Below the pieces are notes generated by a model, which saw only the letters and a program-made list of their open reading frames with translations, had not been told where the DNA came from and did no database searches. A stretch of 11,525 bases of DNA from assembly GCA_035527455.1 (NCBI GenBank), contig DATLAN010000602.1:1-11525 (forward strand). Reading direction: 5' to 3'. The stretch comes from DATLAN01 sp035527455 (GTDB lineage: Bacteria; Planctomycetota; Planctomycetia; Pirellulales; Thermoguttaceae). This document shows, one piece after another, positions 1-5,609 of the stretch. Positions within the stretch are counted from its first letter, which is position 1. Every line of letters starts with the position of its first letter. A program made the position numbers and the translations under genes.

Positions 1-702
1 GCCCGGCTCCTTCGGGGCGCTTTGGCTTCCGGCGTAGTAGCGCAGTTCCCCGGGCAGATCGACCGAGAGTTTTACGCGGCGGGGCTGATCGGCCTCCATA
101 CGGTTGCCGGCCAGCACGATCCGGGCGGCACTGTCCGAGGCGACGTCGCAGGGCGGATCGAGCGAGATGACCGTGCGGCGGCCGGCGGCGTCGATCAGTG
201 TCAGCCGTTCGACGTTCTCTCCCAAGCTGCCCAGGCCCAGCGGCAGGTCGACGGAGCGGGTCTTGCCGTCTCGTTGCGAGACCAGGATCTTGCCGCCGGC
301 GAAGACCTTCTTGGGAATCTCCACCGACGCGATCAGATAGGTCAAGTCGGTATCCCGGTCGGTCTTCACGGCGACGTCCATTTGCAGGTTGCGCGGGCCG
401 CCCTGTCCGGCCACCACGTCGATGCCGACCTTTGCCCCGGAGGCCTGCACGGTCGCCTCGCTGCTCAGGCGAGACTGCGTGCCCAGCTCTTCGATCCTGC
501 CGCCGAAGCCGAGCCACTGCCAATTCGGCCCCCATCCCAGGAAGCCGATTTCGAGGTAGGTTTCATCGTTTTCCAGCACGCCGACCGTGCTGCCGTTCTG
601 CGGGATAGCGACGAACTCGGCCCCGGCGGCACACGGCAGAAACCGGCCGACGACGAGCAAGAGCAGCACCGAGGAGCATCGCATCAGTTGCGTGATTTTC
701 AT
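1..702 (-). CDS. Secreted protein, N-terminal part (runs off left edge); possible glycosidase-like protein
   Basis: The frame is open from ATG at 702-700 to base 1 with no stop, so only the first 234 residues are seen. A clear signal peptide covers residues 1-28: a charged start (MKITQLMR), a leucine/valine core and an AAGA-like cleavage site. The start is supported by a ribosome binding site, AAGGA, about eight bases upstream. The mature part looks all-beta: short strands separated by Gly/Asp turns, several Trp residues (FLGWGPNWQWLGFGG near 62-76), and no haem, metal or sulfatase motif. The end of the visible part (LSVDLPGELRYYAG) resembles the N-terminal beta-sandwich of large planctomycete secreted proteins that continue into a TIM-barrel glycosidase domain. 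That link is from memory and weak, and the catalytic domain would lie outside the window. The gene is divergent from the OleB-like gene. Gene reality is well supported; function is not. Confidence 0.75.
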   Translation of the reverse strand, partial: MKITQLMRCSSVLLLLVVGRFLPCAAGAEFVAIPQNGSTVGVLENDETYLEIGFLGWGPNWQWLGFGGRIEELGTQSRLSSEATVQASGAKVGIDVVAGQGGPRNLQMDVAVKTDRDTDLTYLIASVEIPKKVFAGGKILVSQRDGKTRSVDLPLGLGSLGENVERLTLIDAAGRRTVISLDPPCDVASDSAARIVLAGNRMEADQPRRVKLSVDLPGELRYYAGSQSAPKEPG

Positions 703-743
703 GCTGTTTGTCCTTCAGAGTTATTATGACAACAAGTTTAGCG

Positions 744-759
744 GGCGGGCTTGCCCGCC
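744..759. repeat. GC-rich palindrome GGCGGGC-TT-GCCCGCC
   Basis: Two perfect 7-bp arms (744-750 and 753-759) are separated by TT, between the two divergent genes. It lies only about 40 bases upstream of the start at 702. It could be a dispersed repeat or a hairpin in the leader of the minus-strand gene. No T-run follows it on either strand, so it is not an evident terminator. Confidence 0.5.
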
Positions 760-836
760 GTTTGGCCCCGGCCGAACGCCGCGTTCGTGCGGGTCGGCTT
801 CCATTGTCGTCGCTCGGGCAGGACTCTGCAACAACC

Positions 837-869
837 GTAGGTCAGACCCCGCCGAACGCAGTCGGCGGG
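837..869 (+). repeat. GTAG-headed palindrome, REP-like family C
   Basis: GTAG at 837-840 is followed by GTCAGAC and then a perfect 8-bp stem: CCCGCCGA (848-855), loop ACGCAG, TCGGCGGG (862-869). A GTAG head beside a hairpin is the known layout of REP elements served by RAYT transposases. Only one copy is in the window, so its being a repeat is inferred from structure. It lies between divergent genes, just upstream of the promoter candidate at 880-908. Confidence 0.5.
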
Positions 870-879
870 CGTTGGGGCA

Positions 880-908
880 TTGTCCACGGCCGAAACGGCG
901 GCTATGCT
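880..908 (+). promoter_or_regulatory. Candidate sigma70-type promoter for the OleB-like gene
   Basis: TTGTCC (880-885), a 17-base spacer, then TATGCT (903-908). Each hexamer matches 4 of 6 consensus positions. Transcription would begin near 915, giving a leader of about 57 bases before the ATG at 972. The call rests on spacing and position only. Confidence 0.35.
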
Positions 909-971
909 GAGAGGGTTTCGCGGGGAATCGTGCCACGCCGCGCTGGACCGCCAGGAAAACGACCGTTGCCC

Positions 972-1877
972 ATGCCCATGACTGACGCCTGGAAAAGCCT
1001 TTATCCTTTCGAGTCGCACCGGATCGAGCTGGAGGGGTTCGGCTGCCATTACCTGGATGAGGGCACCGGGCCGACGCTGCTGCTGTTGCACGGCAATCCT
1101 ACCTGGTCGTTCTACTGGCGCGAACTGGTGCTGGGGCTTCGCGGCCGGTATCGGGTGGTGGTGCCCGATCATATCGGTTGCGGGCTCTCGGACAAACCGG
1201 GTGTGCGGGAGTATCCGTACACGCTGGCCCGGCGCGTCGCCGACGTGGGCCGGCTGATCCGCGAACTCGACCTCGGGCAGATCACGCTGATCGCCCACGA
1301 TTGGGGCGGGGCGATCGGCATGGGGGCGGCCGTGGCGGCGCCCGAGCGATTCGCCCGGTTCGTGCTGATGAACACGGCGGCCTTTCGCTCGCGGCGATGC
1401 CCCCTGCGGATTCGCGCCTGCCGCACGCCGCTTTTGGGCCGGCTGGCCGTGCAGGGGCTGAACCTGTTCGCCCGGGCGGCGCTGCGGATGGCCGTATGCC
1501 ACCGCGAGCGGATCACCCCGGCGGTGCGTGCGGGACTGTTGGCCCCGTACGACTCCTGGCGGCACCGGATCGCGGTCCATCGGTTCGTGCTCGACATTCC
1601 CTTGCGACGGCGGCATCCCAGCTACCACACGCTGGCCCAGATCGAAGCCGGGCTGCCGCAGTTCCACCGGCATCCGGTCTGTTTGATCTGGGGCATGAGG
1701 GACTGGTGTTTCACGCCGGCGTTTCTCGACCGCTTCCGGGAGTTCTTCCCCGAGGCGGACGTCCACCGTCTGGCCGACGCCGGCCACTACGTGGTCGAAG
1801 ACGCCCACGAGCGGATCGTGCCGCTGGTCGAGGCGTTCTTGCGAGCCAATCCGGTGAAGAGCGGCGGAGATCTCTGA
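972..1877 (+). CDS. oleB: OleB-like alpha/beta hydrolase (haloalkane dehalogenase superfamily; probable beta-lactone decarboxylase)
   Basis: The 301-residue protein has the full alpha/beta hydrolase layout: oxyanion motif HGNPTW (40-45), VPDHIGCGLSDKP (64-76), nucleophile elbow HDWGG with Asp110 as nucleophile and Trp111 beside it, a cap domain around 140-215, and a C-terminal GHYVVED whose His272 is the likely general base. An Asp rather than Ser nucleophile excludes an ordinary esterase. In OleB, such an enzyme removes CO2 from a cis-beta-lactone to give a long-chain cis-olefin, working with OleA, OleC and OleD. The sequence around DHIGCGLSDKP, HDWGG and LAPYDSW fits planctomycete OleB better than classical dehalogenases, by recall. 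There is no signal peptide, so it is probably cytoplasmic. The frame is open back to 708, but homology begins at YPFESHRIEL (11-20), so ATG 972 was chosen; ATG 978 is possible. The ribosome binding site is weak (AGGA about 15 bases upstream). No oleA, oleC or oleD lies nearby. A haloalkane dehalogenase remains the alternative. Confidence 0.85.
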   Translation: MPMTDAWKSLYPFESHRIELEGFGCHYLDEGTGPTLLLLHGNPTWSFYWRELVLGLRGRYRVVVPDHIGCGLSDKPGVREYPYTLARRVADVGRLIRELDLGQITLIAHDWGGAIGMGAAVAAPERFARFVLMNTAAFRSRRCPLRIRACRTPLLGRLAVQGLNLFARAALRMAVCHRERITPAVRAGLLAPYDSWRHRIAVHRFVLDIPLRRRHPSYHTLAQIEAGLPQFHRHPVCLIWGMRDWCFTPAFLDRFREFFPEADVHRLADAGHYVVEDAHERIVPLVEAFLRANPVKSGGDL

Positions 1878-1907
1878 ACGCGACGGGCGAGTGTTTGCAC
1901 AGTCAAT

Positions 1908-1944
1908 GTAGACGTGGCTGCATCTCGCGGAGCGAGATGGCTAC
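1908..1944. repeat. REP-like family A palindrome between convergent genes; possible bidirectional terminator
   Basis: A perfect stem, CATCTCGC (1921-1928) and GCGAGATG (1932-1939), encloses GGA. Outside it GTAG (1908-1911) pairs with CTAC (1941-1944). The same core recurs at 2755-2838. It fills most of the 72 bases between the stop of the OleB-like gene (1877) and the stop of the ThuA-like gene (1950), so in RNA it could end transcription from both sides, although there is no T-run. The GTAG/CTAC heads fit a RAYT-mobilised REP. Confidence 0.7.
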
Positions 1945-1949
1945 TGAAA

Positions 1950-2672
1950 CTAGTTCGCCGGCGGGTCTTTCGGTTCCTGGCCGACGGCCCAGTAGAGACC
2001 GCGGACGACCAGCCGCTGCAGGTGCGGATTGTCGAAGGCCGCCTTGCCGTGACCGAGCGTCGTGTTGAAGACGCGGCCCTTTCCGTACTCCTGGACCCAG
2101 ATCATCGACTGCTGTTCCTGCCCGCGGTCCATGTGGCCGAGGCTGTGGAGCTTGAAGTCGGGATGGTAGGCGTCGCGGTAGGTTTCGTCCTGAATCTCGA
2201 AATCTTCCATCGGCGCGGTGACCGGATGCTTCTTGTCCTCGATCCGCATCATGAAGCTCCCGCCGCCGTGTCCGATGAACCGGCCGCCCAAGAGCCTCCA
2301 GTAGACGTCGGATTGTTTGAACGCGTCGGTGGCGTGGACGCCGCCCAGCCCGCCGCCGCCTTGGACGAACTGTTCGAGGCCCTGCTCCTGCGCGGCGTCG
2401 GTGAAGTTCCCGCCGGAGCCGTAGAAGAGGACCAGGTCGTACTTGTCGATGTTCGGGGCCTTGAGGTCGTCGAGCTGATCGCTGAGCGTGACCTCGAAAT
2501 CGCCCGTCTTGTCGAGCACCTCGGAGATCACGGCGTGGAAGCCGCGCCAATCGTGGCCGCGAGCGCCCATCAACAGGACCTTGGTCTTCTCGGCGGCCAG
2601 GACATCGCCGGCCAGCGCGATCAGGGCCAACGCGGCCAGTCCGTACATCCAGCAGCACCTTCGGTAGGACAT
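1950..2672 (-). CDS. Secreted ThuA-like domain protein
   Basis: The 240-residue protein consists of a signal peptide (about 1-27, ending LAA) and one ThuA-like domain, a class I glutamine amidotransferase-like fold. Features seen are: a first strand KVLLMGARGHDW (31-42); YDLVLFYGSGG (78-88); the turn GGGGLGGVHATDAF (105-118), where the family has GGVH; DETYRD (162-167); and WVQEYGKGRVFNTTLGH (192-208), close to the usual family ending. No amidotransferase cysteine is evident. Members are named after trehalose utilisation; in planctomycetes secreted copies are common near glycosidases, dehydrogenases and sulfatases, but their reaction is unsettled. Start choice: AAGGAG lies only two bases before ATG 2678 but eight bases before ATG 2672, so 2672 is preferred; starting at 2678 would add MK. 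The gene is divergent from the intact sulfatase and convergent with the OleB-like gene. Confidence 0.9.
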   Translation of the reverse strand: MSYRRCCWMYGLAALALIALAGDVLAAEKTKVLLMGARGHDWRGFHAVISEVLDKTGDFEVTLSDQLDDLKAPNIDKYDLVLFYGSGGNFTDAAQEQGLEQFVQGGGGLGGVHATDAFKQSDVYWRLLGGRFIGHGGGSFMMRIEDKKHPVTAPMEDFEIQDETYRDAYHPDFKLHSLGHMDRGQEQQSMIWVQEYGKGRVFNTTLGHGKAAFDNPHLQRLVVRGLYWAVGQEPKDPPAN

Positions 2673-2719
2673 TTTCATAACTCCTTCATCGTAAGGGGAA
2701 CGTGAAACGACCGCCGTGA

Positions 2720-2748
2720 AGTATAGCTTGTCCGGAATCGGGTTTCCA
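2720..2748 (-). promoter_or_regulatory. Candidate sigma70-type promoter for the ThuA-like gene
   Basis: Reading the minus strand: TGGAAA (2748-2743; 4/6 to the -35 consensus), a 17-base spacer, then TATACT (2725-2720; 5/6 to the -10 consensus). Transcription would start near 2712, about 40 bases before the start codon. It is placed just beside the REP doublet at 2755-2838. Confidence 0.5.
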
Positions 2749-2754
2749 GCGTTA

Positions 2755-2838
2755 GTAGCCGTCTCGCTCCGCGAGACGAAGCCTCATCTCGCGGAGCCTC
2801 TTTTCACGGGGCCTCATCTCGCGGAGCGAGATGGCTAC
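2755..2838. repeat. REP-like family A inverted doublet (REPIN-like)
   Basis: GTAGCC (2755-2760) is followed by stem GTCTCGC-TCC-GCGAGAC (2761-2777). The far end carries the opposite orientation: stem CATCTCGC-GGA-GCGAGATG (2815-2833) overlapping GGCTAC (2833-2838). Between them is a partial third copy, GCCTCATCTCGCGGAG (2781-2796), repeated at 2811-2826. The outer GTAGCC and GGCTAC are exact inverse complements. Two inverted REPs with GTAG heads outermost is the arrangement of REPINs. It sits between the divergent promoters of the ThuA-like and sulfatase genes. Confidence 0.75.
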
Positions 2839-2880
2839 CTTGAAGAGGTGGTACATCGGTCGAATCCGAGGAGCCGATGG

Positions 2881-2909
2881 TTGAGACGGCACAACCGGCG
2901 TAGTAGAAT
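2881..2909 (+). promoter_or_regulatory. Strong candidate sigma70-type promoter for the intact sulfatase
   Basis: TTGAGA (2881-2886; 5/6 to TTGACA), a 17-base spacer, then TAGAAT (2904-2909; 5/6 to TATAAT). Transcription would start near 2916, giving a leader of about 46 bases. The leader holds the ribosome binding site AAGGAG at 2948-2953, eight bases before ATG 2962. This is the best promoter match in the window. Confidence 0.55.
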
Positions 2910-2961
2910 GGATGGCACGTCTTACAGAAGAACGGGCCAAGAACTCCAAGGAGAACCGTCC

Positions 2962-4533
2962 ATGCGAGGCAAAGTAGTATTCTTACTGGCTTGTGCGGCG
3001 TCGGTCGCACTGTCGCTGTTGTCCGCCCCAAGTTCCGCGGGCGCCGGGCGACCGAACCTGTTGATCGTCCACACCGACGAGCACAACTTCCGCACGTTGG
3101 GTTGCTACCGCGCGACCCTCCCGCCGGAGCAGGCGCTGATGTGGGGCGACGCCGTGGTGGAAACGCCCCACGTCGACTGGCTGGCCCAACGCGGCGCCTT
3201 GTGTACCAGCTTCTACGCCACCACCCCGGTCTGCTCGCCGTCGCGGGCCGCGCTGGTCACCGGCCGCTATCCGCAAAACACCCCGGTGACCACCAACGAC
3301 GTCCCGCTCAGCGACGACGTCGTCACCTTCGCCGAGATCCTCCGCCGCCAAGGCTACGCGACCGGATACGCGGGCAAGTGGCACCTGGACGGCGGCGGGA
3401 AACCGCAATGGGCCCCCGGGCGGAAGTTCGGCTTCGAGGACAACCGCTACATGTTCAACCGCGGCCACTGGAAGCAGCTGGAGGACACCCCGGACGGCCC
3501 GCGGGTGAAAGCCCGCAGCCCGGCCGGCCAGCCGAACTACAACGTGGCCGGCGCCGACGAGCAGTCCTTCACCACGGATTTTCTGGCCCAGAAGACGGTC
3601 GAGTTCATCGACGCGCACAAGGAGGGGCCGTTCTGCTACATGGTCAGTCTGCCCGATCCGCACGGCCCCGACACGGTCCGCCCGCCCTACGACACCATGT
3701 TCCAGCACCAGACGTATCAGATCCCCCGCACCTTCGACAAGCCGGACGGCAACCTGCCGAGTTGGGGAGCGAAGGCCGGCGGCTTTGCCGGCATGGCGTC
3801 CTATTACGGCATGGTCAAGTGCATCGACGACAACGTGGGCAAGATCCTCGCCGCGCTGCGATCGAACGGCTTGATGGAAAACACGATCGTCGTGTTCACC
3901 GCCGATCACGGGGACCTGCGCGGCGAGCACCACCGGCAGAACAAGGGCGTGCCTTACGAGGGCTCGGCCAAGATCCCGCTGATCGTCTACTATCCGGAGA
4001 AGATCGAGGCCGGTGCGGTGATCGACGAGGCGATGGGGTGCGTCGATTTCCTGCCCACGATCCTCGGCCTGATGGGCGTCGAAACGGCGGGAAAAGAACA
4101 GGGACGCGACGCCTCGGCGCTGTTGACCACCGGCAAGGCCCCGGCCGGCTGGAAGGACGTGACCTTTCTGCGCAGCACGGGCAGAAACGGCGAAGGGTGG
4201 CTGGCCGCGGTGAGCGACCGCTCCAAGCTGATCTATTCGTCGGCCGACGATCCGTGGTTGTTCGATCTGGAGAACGATCCCGACGAGCTGATCAACAGGT
4301 TCTCCGACCCGGCCTATCGGGAAACGGTTCGCGAGCTTTCGCGCGAGATCGTCGCGTACGGAAAGAAGTACGATGATCCCCGCGTGGAGAACGCGAAGAT
4401 CAAGGCCGACCTGCAATGGGCCGTGGAAGGAACGGGCCAATACGTGCCGACCCCGCCGACCAAACGACCGGCCGCCTCCGCACCCGGCGGGAAAAAGGCC
4501 GCGGGCCAGGGGCGGCGGAGAAATCGCGCCTGA
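2962..4533 (+). CDS. Secreted sulfatase (formylglycine type, arylsulfatase superfamily), apparently intact
   Basis: The 523-residue protein hydrolyses sulfate esters, probably on a carbohydrate; the substrate cannot be told from sequence. A signal peptide covers about 1-28 (MRGKVVFLLACAASVALSLL, then small residues). The sulfatase core begins at PNLLIVHTDEH (31-41), which carries the first metal ligands. The signature CSPSR is at 91-95, with Cys91 as the residue converted to formylglycine, so an FGE-type maturase elsewhere in the genome is needed. GKWHL (138-142) and VVFTADHGD (310-318) hold further active-site residues, followed by NKGVPYEGS. The C-terminal subdomain includes DPWLFDLENDPDE. 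The last 25 or so residues are a basic, Pro/Ala/Lys/Arg-rich tail (PTKRPAAS...RRRNRA) not typical of the family. An in-frame ATG exists at 2716, but ATG 2962 has the AAGGAG site and the signal peptide. The gene is convergent with a second, damaged sulfatase. Confidence 0.93.
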   Translation: MRGKVVFLLACAASVALSLLSAPSSAGAGRPNLLIVHTDEHNFRTLGCYRATLPPEQALMWGDAVVETPHVDWLAQRGALCTSFYATTPVCSPSRAALVTGRYPQNTPVTTNDVPLSDDVVTFAEILRRQGYATGYAGKWHLDGGGKPQWAPGRKFGFEDNRYMFNRGHWKQLEDTPDGPRVKARSPAGQPNYNVAGADEQSFTTDFLAQKTVEFIDAHKEGPFCYMVSLPDPHGPDTVRPPYDTMFQHQTYQIPRTFDKPDGNLPSWGAKAGGFAGMASYYGMVKCIDDNVGKILAALRSNGLMENTIVVFTADHGDLRGEHHRQNKGVPYEGSAKIPLIVYYPEKIEAGAVIDEAMGCVDFLPTILGLMGVETAGKEQGRDASALLTTGKAPAGWKDVTFLRSTGRNGEGWLAAVSDRSKLIYSSADDPWLFDLENDPDELINRFSDPAYRETVRELSREIVAYGKKYDDPRVENAKIKADLQWAVEGTGQYVPTPPTKRPAASAPGGKKAAGQGRRRNRA

Positions 4534-4553
4534 ATTCTTGCGAATCCAGCTAC
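4532..4553 (-). repeat. REP-like family B, single copy
   Basis: GAATTCTTGCGAATCC followed by AGCTAC. Read on the minus strand it is GTAGCT, then GGATTC-GCAA-GAATTC: a GTAG head beside a six-pair hairpin (one G-T pair) closed by a GCAA (GNRA-type) loop. It matches the arms of the large element at 8488-8662 except for one base. It fills part of the 48-base gap between two convergent sulfatase genes and overlaps the sulfatase stop codon TGA (4531-4533). Confidence 0.75.
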
Positions 4554-4581
4554 GTCTTTCTTACCACGCTCGGGCCAATGC

Positions 4582-5361
4582 TCAATTACCCGCTTGCCCG
4601 ACGGGGCGGCGGTTCTTGTCGAGGTCTTCTCGGTGGGCGTCGACCAGCTTCTGCAACCGGGCGACGACCTCGGGATTCTGCGCGGCCACGTTGGTCGTCT
4701 CCGAGATGTCGGCCGAGACGTCGTATAACTGGACCGGCGGTTCTTCGGGCTTCGGCTGCTGTGGTTGGCCGGCGCGTTTCTTGCCGTCGCTTTCGGGCCA
4801 GGGATAGAACTTCCACTGGCCGCTGCGGGCCGCCGCCCGGCCGCCGTGGACGACGATGTAGGCTTCGTGCGGGCTTTTCGCCCCGGGTACGCCCTGCATC
4901 AGCGGCCAGATGTTCTTGCCGTCGATCACGCGGTCGCCGGGCACCTTGCCGCCGGTGAGCCCGGCCAGGGTGGGCAGCACGTCGATCGTGGCGGCGACTT
5001 CCGAGCAGACCGTTCCCGCGGGGATCTTGCCCGGCCATCGCATGATGCACGGCACGCGGATTCCCCCGTCGTACAGGCTGCCCTTCTTGGCCCTCAGCGG
5101 CGCCGAGGAGCCCGAGGCCGCCCCGTTGTCGGTGGTGAAGATCACCAGCGTGTTCTCGTCCAGCTCCATCTCTTTCAATGCCCGCAGGATCTCGCCGACC
5201 GACCAGTCGAGTTCCTCGATCACGTCGCCGTAGCCCTGATCGTCGGTGAAGATGATCACGACGTTGGGCGGCTTTTCAACAGCCGGGGCAGCGCGGCCCG
5301 ACACGAACACAACGGCAGCAACGAGCATCCAAACGGCAAGACGGATCGAACGATGGAACAT
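4582..5361 (-). CDS. Sulfatase with internal in-frame deletion; catalytic CxPSR motif missing, probably inactive
   Basis: The 259-residue protein has an intact start (AAGGAG six bases before ATG 5361), a signal peptide (about 1-27), and the first sulfatase strand PPNVVIIFTDDQGYGDV (31-47) with metal ligands Asp40 and Asp41. It then jumps directly to IEELDWSVGEIL (48-59), which in a complete sulfatase lies more than 200 residues further on. The rest is normal: VIFTTDNG (73-80), KKGSLYDGGIRVP (92-104), WPGKIP, the C-terminal QLYDVSADISETTN (211-224). Full-length relatives have roughly 450-500 residues and a C-x-P-S-R site in the stretch missing here, so no formylglycine can form. The reading frame is otherwise clean, with no stop or frameshift. 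It may be a recent pseudogene, a retained inactive variant, or an assembly collapse. It is divergent from the large haem protein gene and convergent with the intact sulfatase. Confidence 0.88.
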   Translation of the reverse strand: MFHRSIRLAVWMLVAAVVFVSGRAAPAVEKPPNVVIIFTDDQGYGDVIEELDWSVGEILRALKEMELDENTLVIFTTDNGAASGSSAPLRAKKGSLYDGGIRVPCIMRWPGKIPAGTVCSEVAATIDVLPTLAGLTGGKVPGDRVIDGKNIWPLMQGVPGAKSPHEAYIVVHGGRAAARSGQWKFYPWPESDGKKRAGQPQQPKPEEPPVQLYDVSADISETTNVAAQNPEVVARLQKLVDAHREDLDKNRRPVGQAGN

Positions 5362-5390
5362 GGCGCACTCCTTATTTCCGGGACGAAACG

Positions 5391-5407
5391 GCCGCTTGCG
5401 GCTTCGC
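5391..5407 (+). repeat. 17-nt palindromic repeat, family D copy 1
   Basis: GCCGCTTGCGGCTTCGC, whose GCCGC-TT-GCGGC core is a perfect palindrome. An identical sequence in inverse orientation is at 9074-9090 and a one-mismatch copy at 5536-5552. It lies about 30 bases upstream of the damaged sulfatase's start codon, in the divergent intergenic region. Confidence 0.6.
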
Positions 5408-5500
5408 CGGGCGAAACGCCGGGAAACCGGCCGACCCCATCATACCCTGCTCGCGCGCCGGCCGCAAAGCGCCCGGGCGGACAAATCGCCGGATCGTCTT

Positions 5501-5528
5501 TTGCCGGGGTGGCCCTTTCGTGTAAACT
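5501..5528 (+). promoter_or_regulatory. Candidate promoter for the discoidin/propeller diheme gene
   Basis: TTGCCG (5501-5506), a 16-base spacer, then TAAACT (5523-5528). It matches consensus at 3/6 to 4/6 positions in each hexamer, so it is weak. Transcription would begin near 5535, about 75 bases before ATG 5610, and the leader would contain the family D palindrome at 5536-5552. Confidence 0.3.
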
Positions 5529-5535
5529 GGTGGTG

Positions 5536-5552
5536 GCCGCTCGCGGCTTCGC
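5536..5552 (+). repeat. 17-nt palindromic repeat, family D copy 2
   Basis: GCCGCTCGCGGCTTCGC differs from the copy at 5391-5407 by one base in the loop (TT to TC), keeping the GCCGC/GCGGC arms. The two copies are direct repeats 145 bases apart in the same divergent intergenic region. If the promoter at 5501-5528 is real, this copy forms a hairpin at the very 5' end of the leader. Confidence 0.5.
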
Positions 5553-5609
5553 AAAGGAAACGACCGCGACCCATGTGCACGTTTTCGCATCTGCCCTGGA
5601 GATGATCCC

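Noticed and set aside
708..971. An 88-residue N-terminal extension of the OleB-like protein from ATG 708.
   Set aside because: It would overlap the promoter candidate and the family C palindrome, has an Arg/Gly/Pro-rich composition unlike the enzyme, and lies upstream of where family similarity begins.
2716..2961. An 82-residue N-terminal extension of the intact sulfatase from ATG 2716.
   Set aside because: It runs through the REP doublet and the promoter. ATG 2962 has an AAGGAG site at good spacing and is followed at once by a signal peptide.
5439..5444. TATGAT on the minus strand as a -10 box for the damaged sulfatase.
   Set aside because: The -10 match is good, but no acceptable -35 sequence lies 16-18 bases upstream and the leader would be about 75 bases long. 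It is not enough to call.
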